Assembly: GCA_030601705.1 (NCBI GenBank)
Contig: JAUWBM010000016.1
Location: forward strand, 1-34,298
DNA from: Thermoplasmatota archaeon
GTDB taxonomy: Archaea; Thermoplasmatota; E2; DHVEG-1
Direction of reading: 5' to 3'
DNA: 34,298 nucleotides
Positions 6,258-14,234 of the stretch are shown piece after piece. Made by a program: the position numbers and the translations under genes. Below the pieces are notes generated by a model, which worked only from the letters and a program-made list of their open reading frames with translations, made no database searches and was not told the DNA's origin. How positions within the stretch are numbered: the stretch's first letter is position 1; the number at the start of each line of letters is the position of its first letter.

Positions 6258-6330
6258 TGCGGGCGCCGGGATTTGAACCCGAGTTATAAGCTTGGCAAGC
6301 TTAAGTGATACCAGGCTACACCACACCCGC
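6258..6330 (-). tRNA. tRNA-Gly (anticodon GCC)
   Basis: A complete 73-nt cloverleaf on the minus strand. The acceptor stem GCGGGTG pairs with CGCCCGC with one G-T. The anticodon stem TAAGC/GCTTA encloses loop TTGCCAA, giving anticodon GCC. The T arm is TCGGG-TTCAAAT-CCCGG. The discriminator is A, and CCA is not encoded; a run of seven T follows directly as terminator. There is no intron. The 3' end points at the RHH-integrase pair, making it the likely attachment site. It would read glycine codons GGC and GGU. Confidence 0.95.
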
Positions 6331-6443
6331 ATCGTAAAATTAAAAACCAAGAAGCAATAATCCCTTAAAAAGTATTACGATTGATTTGTTTCTCTGTTTG
6401 TTTTTATCCATTCTAGGCCATTGTAAAGCTTGTCTGGAAAAAT

Positions 6444-6452
6444 ATTTAAATA
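6444..6452 (+). promoter_or_regulatory. TATA box for the secreted lipocalin-like gene
   Basis: ATTTAAATA lies about 27 bases before the ATG at 6471, the spacing expected of a leaderless archaeal message. Confidence 0.5.
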
Positions 6453-6470
6453 ATATATACGTTATAATAA

Positions 6471-7634
6471 ATGTATAAAATGAAAAAAGCTACTGTATTA
6501 CTAATCATTTTTTTACTTTTAAACACCTCTATAGTAGCTATAGGTATAGAATCGCTTTCTCCAAATAGATCACTTCTGAAAAAACAAATTGATAGTTTAT
6601 GTCCACTATCAAAAATTAGCCGCAACAACAAAATTCAAAATTATCAAGAAAAATTATATAAATCTTTTCAAAACAAAGTAAATAATCTTGTAGGTGACTT
6701 TGTTTTTTCTCCTGAAGATATTGAGCTAAAAGACGATGCATTTCACGGGGCAGATACATTGCATTTTACAGAATGGTGGTATTTTGATGCGGTATTTGAT
6801 AATGGATATACTGCGCAGATAGGCATAAGAGTTTTAAGTGTTATTAACCCGGGTCTTGTTTTTGTAAGACTTGATTTATATAAAGAAGGGGGCTTGAAAT
6901 CACATGAACTAAAAAGATATTTTATCTGGGATTTCTATGCATCTGAAGAGGTGCCCCTGATAAAATTGAAGGGGAAACAAGTGATGGAATGCCATATCAA
7001 TGAAACAACAGGAGATTGGGTGTATGATCTTTCTTTGGAGCTCGATAAATCATCCGTTGAGTTGCGTTTCATTGGCTGTACAAAAGGCTGGAAAGGAAGT
7101 ACTCCAGGAGGTATGTGGGCAGTCATACTACCAAGGGCAGATGTAAGTGGTACAATTAAGTTAAAAAACGAAGAAATCAACGTAAGTGGTATGGGATATC
7201 ATGATCATAACTGGGAAATAACAGCATTTACCGGTATAAATTTTGGATGGTTTTGGGGAAAAGTGAATTCCAATAGCTATACGATGACATGGTCGGAAAT
7301 AATGATGACAAGATTTTGGGGTCAGCCATTACTTGTAATAAACAAGAAAAACGATGGTTATATGAACATCGAACCAAAAGACATCCAGTTTTGTGCTAAG
7401 GATGTTCGCATAGAAAACGGAATGCTCGTACCCTACTCATTTGTTCTTGAGGTGCAGAAAGAGGATGTTTCTCTTCAAATTAACATGGATGTTATAGCTA
7501 CACATCATGTTCGATGGGCAGGCATTATAAATTACTGGAGATATCATATAAGATGCACAGGTTCGATAACTGTTGACTCTCAAACAGAAACCATTGACGA
7601 AATACAGTTAGCAGAATATATTAGATTCAGATAA
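6471..7634 (+). CDS. Secreted CrtC/AttH-like lipocalin-fold protein
   Basis: A 387-residue protein. Residues 1-25 are a signal peptide (MKKATVLLIIFLLLNTSIVA from the second Met). The mature part carries hallmarks of the CrtC/AttH (carotenoid 1,2-hydratase / hydroxyneurosporene synthase-like) superfamily: FHGADTLHFTEWWYFDAVFD at 91-110 and GYHDHNWE near 241-248, followed by GWFWGK. The fold is two lipocalin-like barrels. Some members hydrate carotenoids; archaeal secreted members have no known substrate, and no carotenoid gene is nearby, so the substrate is left open. Start: ATG 6471 if leaderless, or ATG 6480. It stands alone between tRNA-Gly and the converging tiaS gene. Confidence 0.8.
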   Translation: MYKMKKATVLLIIFLLLNTSIVAIGIESLSPNRSLLKKQIDSLCPLSKISRNNKIQNYQEKLYKSFQNKVNNLVGDFVFSPEDIELKDDAFHGADTLHFTEWWYFDAVFDNGYTAQIGIRVLSVINPGLVFVRLDLYKEGGLKSHELKRYFIWDFYASEEVPLIKLKGKQVMECHINETTGDWVYDLSLELDKSSVELRFIGCTKGWKGSTPGGMWAVILPRADVSGTIKLKNEEINVSGMGYHDHNWEITAFTGINFGWFWGKVNSNSYTMTWSEIMMTRFWGQPLLVINKKNDGYMNIEPKDIQFCAKDVRIENGMLVPYSFVLEVQKEDVSLQINMDVIATHHVRWAGIINYWRYHIRCTGSITVDSQTETIDEIQLAEYIRFR

Positions 7635-7662
7635 AAACTTGGAGTTTATAGTTTAATTATTT

Positions 7663-8970
7663 TCACCTTCTTTTCAGTGGTTTGCTCAGATGTCTTCTAG
7701 CGCATACTGGTACCTCGTAAAATCCAGTTTGAATTGTTCGTTTCTTTTCACGTACAATTGGTTTATCACTCTTTGTACCGCATATTTTACATTTGTATCC
7801 CTGATCCTTGCCCTTTGATTTCATATGCTTTCCACAATTTGAGCATACAGGATTCTCTATCTTTTCAACAATTGTTGTGAGATGTTCTGTACGGATCTTT
7901 TCAATGTTTACTGTTAACGGTTGCTTCCTAATACCACCATATACTTCTACAACATCTCCCATACAAAGTTTTCTTACAACATCTCTAAATTCTTTTGTTG
8001 GTTCATAGGCAGCACAATCAATTGTTCCAGTAGGATCTTTAACGGTAAAAATGACATGACCGCCGTCTATTGTGTAAGGATTTTGAACGACTGAACCTTT
8101 TACTATAACTGATTGGTATGATTGAATATCTGCAATATTTTTTTTCTGCAGATGATCATCGGTTCCTTGATTGGTTTCAAAAATTAACCAGCTGTCAATT
8201 GGCTCTGATTCAACTATCGAAGAAGCTTTCACCAAATCTTTTGCATCTTCTCCCCGAATTCCATAAAGAATGGGGCAGGGAGAGTTTGGTACTAATCTAT
8301 TGTGTTTGTTTTCATAATCGTAATTGTCAAAGGTAGTTTTACAGGACGTATCCATCTTTTTAACAGACTTTGAATCCACATCCCGTTTAGTGCCCCATCT
8401 TCTTCGTTGCCTGTAAGAGATAAGCTCATATGTTTTATCTAACAAAGGCGACCAGGCAATAGCAGATGTTGCACCAATAAGCCCCCTACAATTTTTATAT
8501 CCTTTAAAATCCGCATCTATTGAGTTTAAAAACGACTTTATTTCGTCAACAGTAACAATCTGAGTAACTGATTTTGTATACGTTTCACCACCTGGCTGTT
8601 CTTTTAGGATAACAAAACCAGGGTTTGTATTTTCATCTTCTGTTCTTGCATTTTCCTCTACAATTTCTTTAACAATATTTTTTATTTTTTTACGGTCCGA
8701 CTTCTCAATATCATGTGTTAATTCAAGAGAAGATACAACGTCTTTACCATCAATCTCTCCGATCTTTACTTTTTTTTTCCCTCTTTTACCCACCTGTATT
8801 GAAATTGCACCATTTCCTCTTGTTTTCCAGGGTATATTGGGATTTAATCGTACAAGATGAGGATATCCGATAATATCATATTTTTCCAATAATTTTTTAA
8901 TTATAGCTCTCGCTACATAGGTAGTGCATCCACCTTTTGTTGAATCAGTGTCATCAATGCCTATCCAGAT
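7663..8970 (-). CDS. tiaS: TiaS, tRNA-Ile2 2-agmatinylcytidine synthetase
   Basis: TiaS uses ATP and agmatine to modify C34 of tRNA-Ile2 to agmatidine so that the CAU anticodon reads AUA. The reading frame carries the diagnostic N terminus WIGIDDTDSTKGGCTTY (kinase-like ATP site) directly upstream of the first usual start codon, a TTG at 8889, so the gene must begin near 8965-8973. No ATG, GTG or TTG exists in frame between the upstream TGA and this motif. The best candidate is ATC at 8970 with GGTGA four bases upstream, giving M-W-I-G-I-D-D and about 436 residues, the normal family length. Downstream come the FLD-type region, an OB fold (about 285-370) and a C-terminal zinc ribbon CSNCGKH...CKICG. 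It is transcribed away from the HTH gene from a shared TATA box. Confidence 0.9.
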   Translation of the reverse strand: MWIGIDDTDSTKGGCTTYVARAIIKKLLEKYDIIGYPHLVRLNPNIPWKTRGNGAISIQVGKRGKKKVKIGEIDGKDVVSSLELTHDIEKSDRKKIKNIVKEIVEENARTEDENTNPGFVILKEQPGGETYTKSVTQIVTVDEIKSFLNSIDADFKGYKNCRGLIGATSAIAWSPLLDKTYELISYRQRRRWGTKRDVDSKSVKKMDTSCKTTFDNYDYENKHNRLVPNSPCPILYGIRGEDAKDLVKASSIVESEPIDSWLIFETNQGTDDHLQKKNIADIQSYQSVIVKGSVVQNPYTIDGGHVIFTVKDPTGTIDCAAYEPTKEFRDVVRKLCMGDVVEVYGGIRKQPLTVNIEKIRTEHLTTIVEKIENPVCSNCGKHMKSKGKDQGYKCKICGTKSDKPIVREKKRTIQTGFYEVPVCARRHLSKPLKRR

Positions 8971-8989
8971 TATTTCACCAAAAACATTA

Positions 8990-8997
8990 TTATATAA
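8990..8997. promoter_or_regulatory. Palindromic TATA box shared by tiaS and the HTH regulator
   Basis: TTATATAA is its own reverse complement. It lies about 28 bases from the ATG at 9022 on the plus strand and about 24-28 bases from the start region of tiaS on the minus strand. Both messages would be leaderless or nearly so. Confidence 0.55.
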
Positions 8998-9021
8998 GAT
9001 ATACTTTAAGTTTCATCTAAA

Positions 9022-9972
9022 ATGGAAAGAACAGAGTTGCTTAGTAGTATCAGAGATGTCCTAACTAGCGCAGGATTTTATGCTTCAGATTTACACTCTA
9101 TGCGTCTAACTGGTTTTGATATAGTTGCAAGAAGAGATGACTCACTGCTTATAATCAAAGTTTTAACCAATGTTGATTCCTTATCAGAAGGTGTAGCAAG
9201 CGAACTAAAGACATTATCTTCACTTCTGAAAGGTTGCCCATTGCTAATCGGTGAAAAGAACGGATGTGGTATTCTTGAAGATGATGTCGCGTATTTTAGG
9301 TTTGGCATTCAAGCTATTACACTAGGTACACTCAAAAACTATTTACTTGAAGGGATGACTGTTAAAGTATATGCAGCACCTGGCGGACTTTATGTACATC
9401 TTGATGAGAAGAAGCTTCACAGGCTTAGGCAAGAAAAAAACATTTCTTTAGGAGCATTTGCAAGATACGTTAGCGTATCTCGAAGAACAGTACGAATGTA
9501 TGAAGAAGGCATGAATTCCAGAATTGAAGTTGCCAACAGGATAGAAGAACTTTTAGAAAGTTCCATCACTATTCCTATAAATCTTTTAAAAAATTCATTT
9601 ATTGACGGTAAAATCACTTCTACCTATCACAGTGAAACAGAAAATATTAAAGCGTTTCAAAGAGAGATTTTTTCCCTGCTTCAAAATGTTGGCTATAAGA
9701 TAATTCCAATGGATAGATGTCCATTTGAGGCTCTAAGTAAGGATAGGGAAAAAATACTATTAACTTGTGTACACAAATATAATAAAAAATTGCTCAAAAA
9801 GGCCCAAGTTGTGAGCAGCATATCTAAAGTAACAGAAAAATTGGCTGTTGTTTTTACAGATAAAGATGTCGATAAAAGAAATGTGGAAGGCACTCCGATT
9901 ATCGTAAAGAAGGAATTAAAAAAGATAAAAGATCCAGAAGAAGTTTTTGATTTGATTATTGAAAGGATTTAG
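9022..9972 (+). CDS. Archaeal HTH-type (XRE-like) transcriptional regulator
   Basis: A 316-residue protein of a conserved archaeal regulator family. Residues 1-115 resemble a nuclease-like or sensor fold (SAGFYASDLHSMRLTGFDIV, then LLIIKVLTN). Residues 128-175 are a Cro/C1-type helix-turn-helix: LHRLRQEKNISLGAFARYVS, then VSRRTVRMYEEG. The remaining 140 residues form a second copy-like alpha/beta domain. The family is widespread in euryarchaea and its targets are mostly unknown. Divergent placement from tiaS suggests shared or reciprocal control (inference). The ATG at 9022 fits the TATA box at 8990-8997 as a leaderless start. Confidence 0.85.
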   Translation: MERTELLSSIRDVLTSAGFYASDLHSMRLTGFDIVARRDDSLLIIKVLTNVDSLSEGVASELKTLSSLLKGCPLLIGEKNGCGILEDDVAYFRFGIQAITLGTLKNYLLEGMTVKVYAAPGGLYVHLDEKKLHRLRQEKNISLGAFARYVSVSRRTVRMYEEGMNSRIEVANRIEELLESSITIPINLLKNSFIDGKITSTYHSETENIKAFQREIFSLLQNVGYKIIPMDRCPFEALSKDREKILLTCVHKYNKKLLKKAQVVSSISKVTEKLAVVFTDKDVDKRNVEGTPIIVKKELKKIKDPEEVFDLIIERI

Positions 9973-10003
9973 TCAGATTGAATAGGTGTTAAGTTAACCA
10001 AAC

Positions 10004-10013
10004 TTTTATAAAT
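10004..10013 (+). promoter_or_regulatory. TATA box for the ribosomal stalk operon
   Basis: TTTTATAAAT is followed by a possible leader of about 45 nt before the uL1 ATG at 10083. In methanococci the L1 leader carries a mimic of the 23S binding site for autoregulation; I could not make out a convincing copy here. Confidence 0.5.
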
Positions 10014-10082
10014 AAGGTTATTATTCCCGAGAACTACATTATCCTATGGAGTAATTAAAGTTATAGCTTATTGTTGATTCAA

Positions 10083-10727
10083 ATGGCAGATAAGAAATTA
10101 GTTGAATTAGTTCAGAATGCTTTGGATGCGTCCAAAAAGCTCGATAGAAAATTCAAACAAAATATTGACTTAGTCATAAATCTAAAAAACGTTAAACTCG
10201 AAGAGGCAAAAAATAGGATAGATGAAGAAATCATTCTTCCACACGGCAGAGGAAAAGAATCAAAAATAGCGATTTTTGCAAGCGGTGAGCTTGCACTAAA
10301 AGCAAAGGGAAAAGTGGATCTTATAATCAAACCCGAAGAAATTGAAGATCTTGCCAAGGATAAAAAGAAATTTAAAAAAATAACAGATGAATATGATTTT
10401 TTTATTGCAGAAGCACCACTTATGCCCACTATCGGTAAAACACTAGGTATTATTCTGGGTCCAAGGGGAAAGATGCCAAGACCGGTACCTCCACATATTG
10501 ACATTACAGGCATTGTAAAAAATCTGAGACAAACGATAAGGATACGTTCTAAGGCAAACAAAACATTTCATGCAATCGCTGGTAAAGAAGAAATGGATAA
10601 AGAGCAAATCGCAGAAAATATTGATGCAATCATTAAACGATTAGAATCAAAATTAGAACGAGGACGAATGAATATCGGCTCCATTCATGTAAAGACAACG
10701 ATGGGACCTTCGGTGCGGATAATTTAA
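10083..10727 (+). CDS. rpl1: Ribosomal protein uL1
   Basis: A large-subunit protein of the L1 stalk that binds 23S rRNA and guides release of deacylated tRNA. It is recognised from PHGRGKESKIAIFASGELAL, the middle-domain segment IGKTLGIILGPRGKMPRPVP, and the C-terminal FHAIAGKEEM...IGSIHVKTTMGPSVRI. The start is ATG 10083 (MADKKLV, 214 residues); the frame is open further upstream to TTGs at 10071 and 10074, which add residues not seen in the family. It heads the stalk operon uL1-P0-P1. The uL11 gene, often next to uL1, is not here. Confidence 0.95.
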   Translation: MADKKLVELVQNALDASKKLDRKFKQNIDLVINLKNVKLEEAKNRIDEEIILPHGRGKESKIAIFASGELALKAKGKVDLIIKPEEIEDLAKDKKKFKKITDEYDFFIAEAPLMPTIGKTLGIILGPRGKMPRPVPPHIDITGIVKNLRQTIRIRSKANKTFHAIAGKEEMDKEQIAENIDAIIKRLESKLERGRMNIGSIHVKTTMGPSVRII

Positions 10728-10738
10728 GGTGTAATGAT

Positions 10739-11620
10739 ATGGCTCATGTAGCAAAATGGAAGTTTGGCGAAGTAGAGCAGATTACCAATCTTTTGATAAA
10801 TAAAAAAATAGTTGGAATAGCAGAGATTGGAGGCATACCCGCCCCACAGCTTCAAAAAATGAGAGAGAATATTCGGGACAAAGCCCAAATTCGTTGTGCA
10901 AAAAATTCTCTGATATTAAGAGCTTTAGATGATGCGGGTAAAAAAGTTAAAGGAATGAACGGATTGAAAAACGAAATCAAAGGCCAAGCTGCAATAATAG
11001 CTACAGATATGAATCCTTTTAAACTCTCTAAAGAGATGAAATCAACAAGAACAATGGCACCTGCAAAAGGCGGGGAAACTGCAACACATGATATAGAAGT
11101 AAAAATGGGAGACACCCCTTTCAAGCCAGGGCCAGTTGTAGGAGAGTTGCAAAAAGTGGGCATTCCTGCAGCCATTCAAGAAGGAAAGGTTGTCATTAAG
11201 TCAGATAAGGTAATTGTACCCGCTGGAGAAAAGATACCCGCGAATGTCGCACAAATGCTTACAAGACTTGAAATATTTCCAATTGAAATTGGCATGAATC
11301 TTAATGCAGTCTTTGCGGATGGAACTATTTACAAGCCCGATGTTTTAGATATTGATATGGATAAATTTATGATGCAACTACAACAAGCATCATCAAATGC
11401 ATTTAGCCTTGCTATAGAAACTGCTTGGCCCAACAAATCAACAATTAAACATCTATTGCTCAAAGCACATAGCAATGCTCATGCACTTGCCTTGGAGAAA
11501 AATATATACACAAAAGATACTATAAAACAACTGCTTTCAAAGGCAAATGTATCGATGCTTTCAATAGCATCGCATGCAAAAGATGCATTAGACGATGATT
11601 TAAAGAAAAAGTTAACGTAG
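10739..11620 (+). CDS. rplP0: Ribosomal protein P0 (uL10) without the acidic tail
   Basis: The base of the ribosomal stalk: its N-terminal domain binds 23S rRNA (residues 1-105), an inserted domain follows (about 105-185), and C-terminal helices bind P1 dimers. The helical part is recognisable from repeated A-x-A-L-type segments ([31 protein letters not shown]). In most archaea and eukaryotes P0 ends in an acidic stretch and a GLxxLF motif like that of P1. Here the protein ends at DDDLKKKLT after 293 residues, with no such tail; the stop is a clean TAG overlapping the GGAGG site of P1. AAGGTG lies seven bases before the ATG. Confidence 0.95.
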   Translation: MAHVAKWKFGEVEQITNLLINKKIVGIAEIGGIPAPQLQKMRENIRDKAQIRCAKNSLILRALDDAGKKVKGMNGLKNEIKGQAAIIATDMNPFKLSKEMKSTRTMAPAKGGETATHDIEVKMGDTPFKPGPVVGELQKVGIPAAIQEGKVVIKSDKVIVPAGEKIPANVAQMLTRLEIFPIEIGMNLNAVFADGTIYKPDVLDIDMDKFMMQLQQASSNAFSLAIETAWPNKSTIKHLLLKAHSNAHALALEKNIYTKDTIKQLLSKANVSMLSIASHAKDALDDDLKKKLT

Positions 11621-11631
11621 GAGGAAAAGAA

Positions 11632-11946
11632 ATGGAATATGTATATAGTGCAATGCTTCTTCACTCCGCAGGCCAAAAGATTACTGAAGAGAATGTAAAG
11701 AAAGTTCTCACTGCAGCTGGTGCAAAGCCGGATAATGCAAGAATTAAGGCATTGGTAGCGTCTCTTGATGGTGTAAACATCGAAGAGGCGATCAAAACAG
11801 CCGCAGTTCCAGTAGTCGCAGCTGCAGCACCTGCACAAGCTGCTGAGGCACCTGCCGAAGAGAAGAAGGAAGAGAAAAAGAAAGAAAAGAAAGAAGAAGT
11901 ATCTGAAGAAGAAGCTGCAGCAGGACTTAGTGCGTTATTCGACTAA
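11632..11946 (+). CDS. rpl12: Ribosomal protein P1 (archaeal L12)
   Basis: The stalk protein that recruits translational GTPases. Its 104 residues comprise an N-terminal dimerisation domain ([20 protein letters not shown]), an Ala/Pro hinge ([17 protein letters not shown]), and a Lys/Glu stretch ending in [10 protein letters not shown], the factor-docking motif. GGAGG precedes the ATG by seven bases and overlaps the P0 stop. It supplies the only GLxxLF docking tail in this operon. A T-rich stretch near 11987-11996 may end the transcript. Confidence 0.95.
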   Translation: MEYVYSAMLLHSAGQKITEENVKKVLTAAGAKPDNARIKALVASLDGVNIEEAIKTAAVPVVAAAAPAQAAEAPAEEKKEEKKKEKKEEVSEEEAAAGLSALFD

Positions 11947-12260
11947 ATGTAGAGGGTTGGTAACTCCAAAAGAACAACCTTCTTCTTAGTTTTTTTACAA
12001 TATGGAAATAACGTTGACAAAAATAGAAGTGGGGGACGGGATGCATTGGATAGGAGGAATGTAACTTTAGTGGAAAGCAGATACCTAAAGCAGCCTCCCC
12101 AACTTCTTTGCTATGTCCCCCGTTTCTAAATATCTTTTTTAAATAAATAGTTTTCTATTACATTTTTCCTTCTGTTGAAATTTAAAAATAACAGGAGTAA
12201 CAAAACTCTTTGAGTTGTGGTAAGAAATTTATGTTAATTCTGTTGAAACCTTGTGGTAAC
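11947..12260. other. Intergenic region with a structured RNA candidate
   Basis: About 314 bases between converging P1 and peptidase genes with no convincing protein gene. It holds a G/C-rich block at 12026-12126 (listed separately), T runs at 11987-11996 and 12135-12140 that could terminate transcription, and otherwise AT-rich sequence in which I see nothing. Confidence 0.5.
12026..12126 (+). ncRNA. Candidate structured RNA (long hairpin, unidentified)
   Basis: A 12-pair stem joins 12026-12037 (GAAGTGGGGGAC) to 12115-12126 (GTCCCCCGTTTC). Two of the pairs are G-U, which form only in plus-strand RNA. Inside, GGAGG at 12053-12057 can pair with CCTCC at 12094-12098, and CTTTAG at 12065-12070 pairs perfectly with CTAAAG at 12085-12090 around a 14-base loop. 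The block is far richer in G and C than its surroundings. It is followed by AAATATCTTTTTT, which could end transcription. It could be an H/ACA-like guide, another small RNA, or an elaborate terminator of the stalk operon. No known family is recognised. Confidence 0.45.
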
Positions 12261-14132
12261 TTAGCTATAACCGCCGACCATGAGACTTGGATCGCCGAGA
12301 AGTAAGAACTCCTCAATTGTGAAATAATCTCTCCAAACATTATTTATGTAATCATTTTGTGCATAGGTCAGCATCTCTCCTGCAGTAACTCCTTCTTCAT
12401 ATGCCTTGAAGAAATGTACATCCAAATAACCAGCTCCAGCATACACTCCATCTTTGTCTACCCAGGTATATGCGGTTCGAGTAGCACCTATTGTTGCTAT
12501 TGCACCTCCGTCCTCTTTCTTTAGAAAACACCATGCAAAGCAAGGATAGAAAACTGAGGGGTCATACTCTAGTTTTGTAAAGATAAGCAGGAATTTTATT
12601 AATCTGGGAGAGTAATCTTCTAGATCAGTAATGTTAAAATCAAGTTTTGCAGTAAGACAGGCATCAAAGAAAACTACAGGCAACTTGTGATTGTTTCTCA
12701 TGCCTTTTAGAAACGGCGTGTAATAAATAATCAACCTGTTCATGATAGCATTGGGATGATAGGTGCCCCACCCATGTTCAAATCCATGACCTGCATAGCT
12801 GACAAAACCTGCTCCTTTTGATATTGCTCTGTTAAACGTAACAGCGTTTAAATTACGTCTAGATGCCCATAGTTTGACATGTATGAAATCTGGTAGCTGT
12901 TGTGCAACTTTTGTATTTGTAATCTCCCCCTCATATACAAATGGTGGCGCTCCATTAGCTAGAGGGAATGTGTCTCCACCGACAAGTATTATTTTTTTGA
13001 ACCAGATTTGATCATATGCTTCTCTTTCATAATTTATTATTTTATTGACAACAATATCTAATTCGTTTTCATTTGCACAAGATATTCGACCAATGTGTAC
13101 GTCGGCATATAAATCAATATCATCAATATTGATAAACTTAGGCGGAAAACCACCCTCAGAAGATACCTCCCCAAAAAGGTTATTCTCATTTGCATCCCAG
13201 CTGCAGAAACTATAATTTTCATCATATATATCGGCATAGTAGAGATCTGAGAGCAGGTCGGGCTCCCACGGTGAAGCATAGGTTGTTCTTATGGGTAGTT
13301 TTTTAACGTCTCCAACTAAAAGTACGTAGTGTGTATCCCATTCTTCAACAGCATATTTAACAAAATATTTGATTTTTTCAGCCCTGTCTCTTCCGGGATA
13401 ACTTTCATAGATGTCGTCCAATATCGCAAGATTTGTTTCTACACCGTAACCATTCTTATGGTAAATCAAAGGCTCAAGATTATCGGAAAATTCTAAGGGA
13501 GCTATGATAACAAGATCGCATATATCGGAATTTGTTGTTATTAATTCTGGTTCTTTATATGTTATGCTTACCCCTACTTGTCTAACATATTGAATGAAAT
13601 TTTCTAAAGGAAGATATCTGGCAGGATAAACATGTAGAGAAAGAAATAGCACATGATCATTATTCTTATTGAGACCCGCTCCAGTAGTAAAACTACACCA
13701 CTCACTTGGATACGGTTCAGAACTGGCGTATACTTCTTGATTTAACGTTGCTTCCACAGCGACTATTGTACCATCTGTCTTTTGTTTAGATGGCACTGGT
13801 TTTACTTGTTTTTTAACATCCATAGTTTTAACATCCGAAGACGTGACTTTTACATTTGTAATTTTTGTCCCAAGCGGAAATTCATACGTTTTTGAAAAAA
13901 ACGGCATCATTGGTGCTTCATCATAAGTTAAAACAGAATTTGTCTCTTTAATGTATATTTCCACAAATTCTTCATTTTCTCTAATAATTGGTTCCGAGAA
14001 ATTTTGAATGAATTCTATAGTTTCTGATTTAGATTCAAAAGTATCGCTAGCTGATGTATCAGAAATACCTGGTGCAATTCCCATTCCGATAAAAAGTAGA
14101 ATTATTCCAACAGCAAGTTTTCGTTTATTCAT
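12261..14132 (-). CDS. Secreted gingipain-type cysteine peptidase (family C25)
   Basis: A protein of about 623 residues. The signal peptide is MNKRKLAVGIILLFIGMGIA; I chose ATG 14132 because GGGGGATC precedes it and the upstream extension from a TTG at 14168 is not signal-like. The catalytic domain begins near LVIIAPLEFSDNLEPLI. It shows the caspase-like strand YVLLVGDVKKLPIR, the histidine in VSYAGHGFEHGWG (about 445) and the cysteine in VVFFDACLTA (about 491), the dyad of peptidase family C25. The end of the domain is the family-typical EEFLLLGDPSLMVGGYS. The enzyme would act outside the cell, probably in protein scavenging or surface processing (inference). The usual C-terminal sorting domain of bacterial members is absent. 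Confidence 0.88.
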   Translation of the reverse strand: MNKRKLAVGIILLFIGMGIAPGISDTSASDTFESKSETIEFIQNFSEPIIRENEEFVEIYIKETNSVLTYDEAPMMPFFSKTYEFPLGTKITNVKVTSSDVKTMDVKKQVKPVPSKQKTDGTIVAVEATLNQEVYASSEPYPSEWCSFTTGAGLNKNNDHVLFLSLHVYPARYLPLENFIQYVRQVGVSITYKEPELITTNSDICDLVIIAPLEFSDNLEPLIYHKNGYGVETNLAILDDIYESYPGRDRAEKIKYFVKYAVEEWDTHYVLLVGDVKKLPIRTTYASPWEPDLLSDLYYADIYDENYSFCSWDANENNLFGEVSSEGGFPPKFINIDDIDLYADVHIGRISCANENELDIVVNKIINYEREAYDQIWFKKIILVGGDTFPLANGAPPFVYEGEITNTKVAQQLPDFIHVKLWASRRNLNAVTFNRAISKGAGFVSYAGHGFEHGWGTYHPNAIMNRLIIYYTPFLKGMRNNHKLPVVFFDACLTAKLDFNITDLEDYSPRLIKFLLIFTKLEYDPSVFYPCFAWCFLKKEDGGAIATIGATRTAYTWVDKDGVYAGAGYLDVHFFKAYEEGVTAGEMLTYAQNDYINNVWRDYFTIEEFLLLGDPSLMVGGYS

Positions 14133-14210
14133 ATTTTTGATCCCCCAAGATTGGTTAATGTCAATCAATATTAGTTTGCTATTGCATAGGGCAAACTTAT
14201 TATTTAAGAC

Positions 14211-14220
14211 TTTTTATATA
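14211..14220 (-). promoter_or_regulatory. TATA box for the C25 peptidase gene
   Basis: The minus strand reads TATATAAAAA; transcription would start near 14190, giving a leader of about 55 nt. It lies just past the stop of the upstream NYN gene, so the peptidase has its own promoter. Confidence 0.45.
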
Positions 14221-14234
14221 TTAAGTCTAAAACA

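Noticed and set aside
9973-10082. Autoregulatory L1-binding structure in the uL1 leader
   Set aside because: The position is right, but I could not form a convincing match to the known L1 site by eye.
10112-10561. 149-codon frame opposite uL1
   Set aside because: uL1 motifs are unambiguous on the other strand and the antisense product has no recognisable feature.
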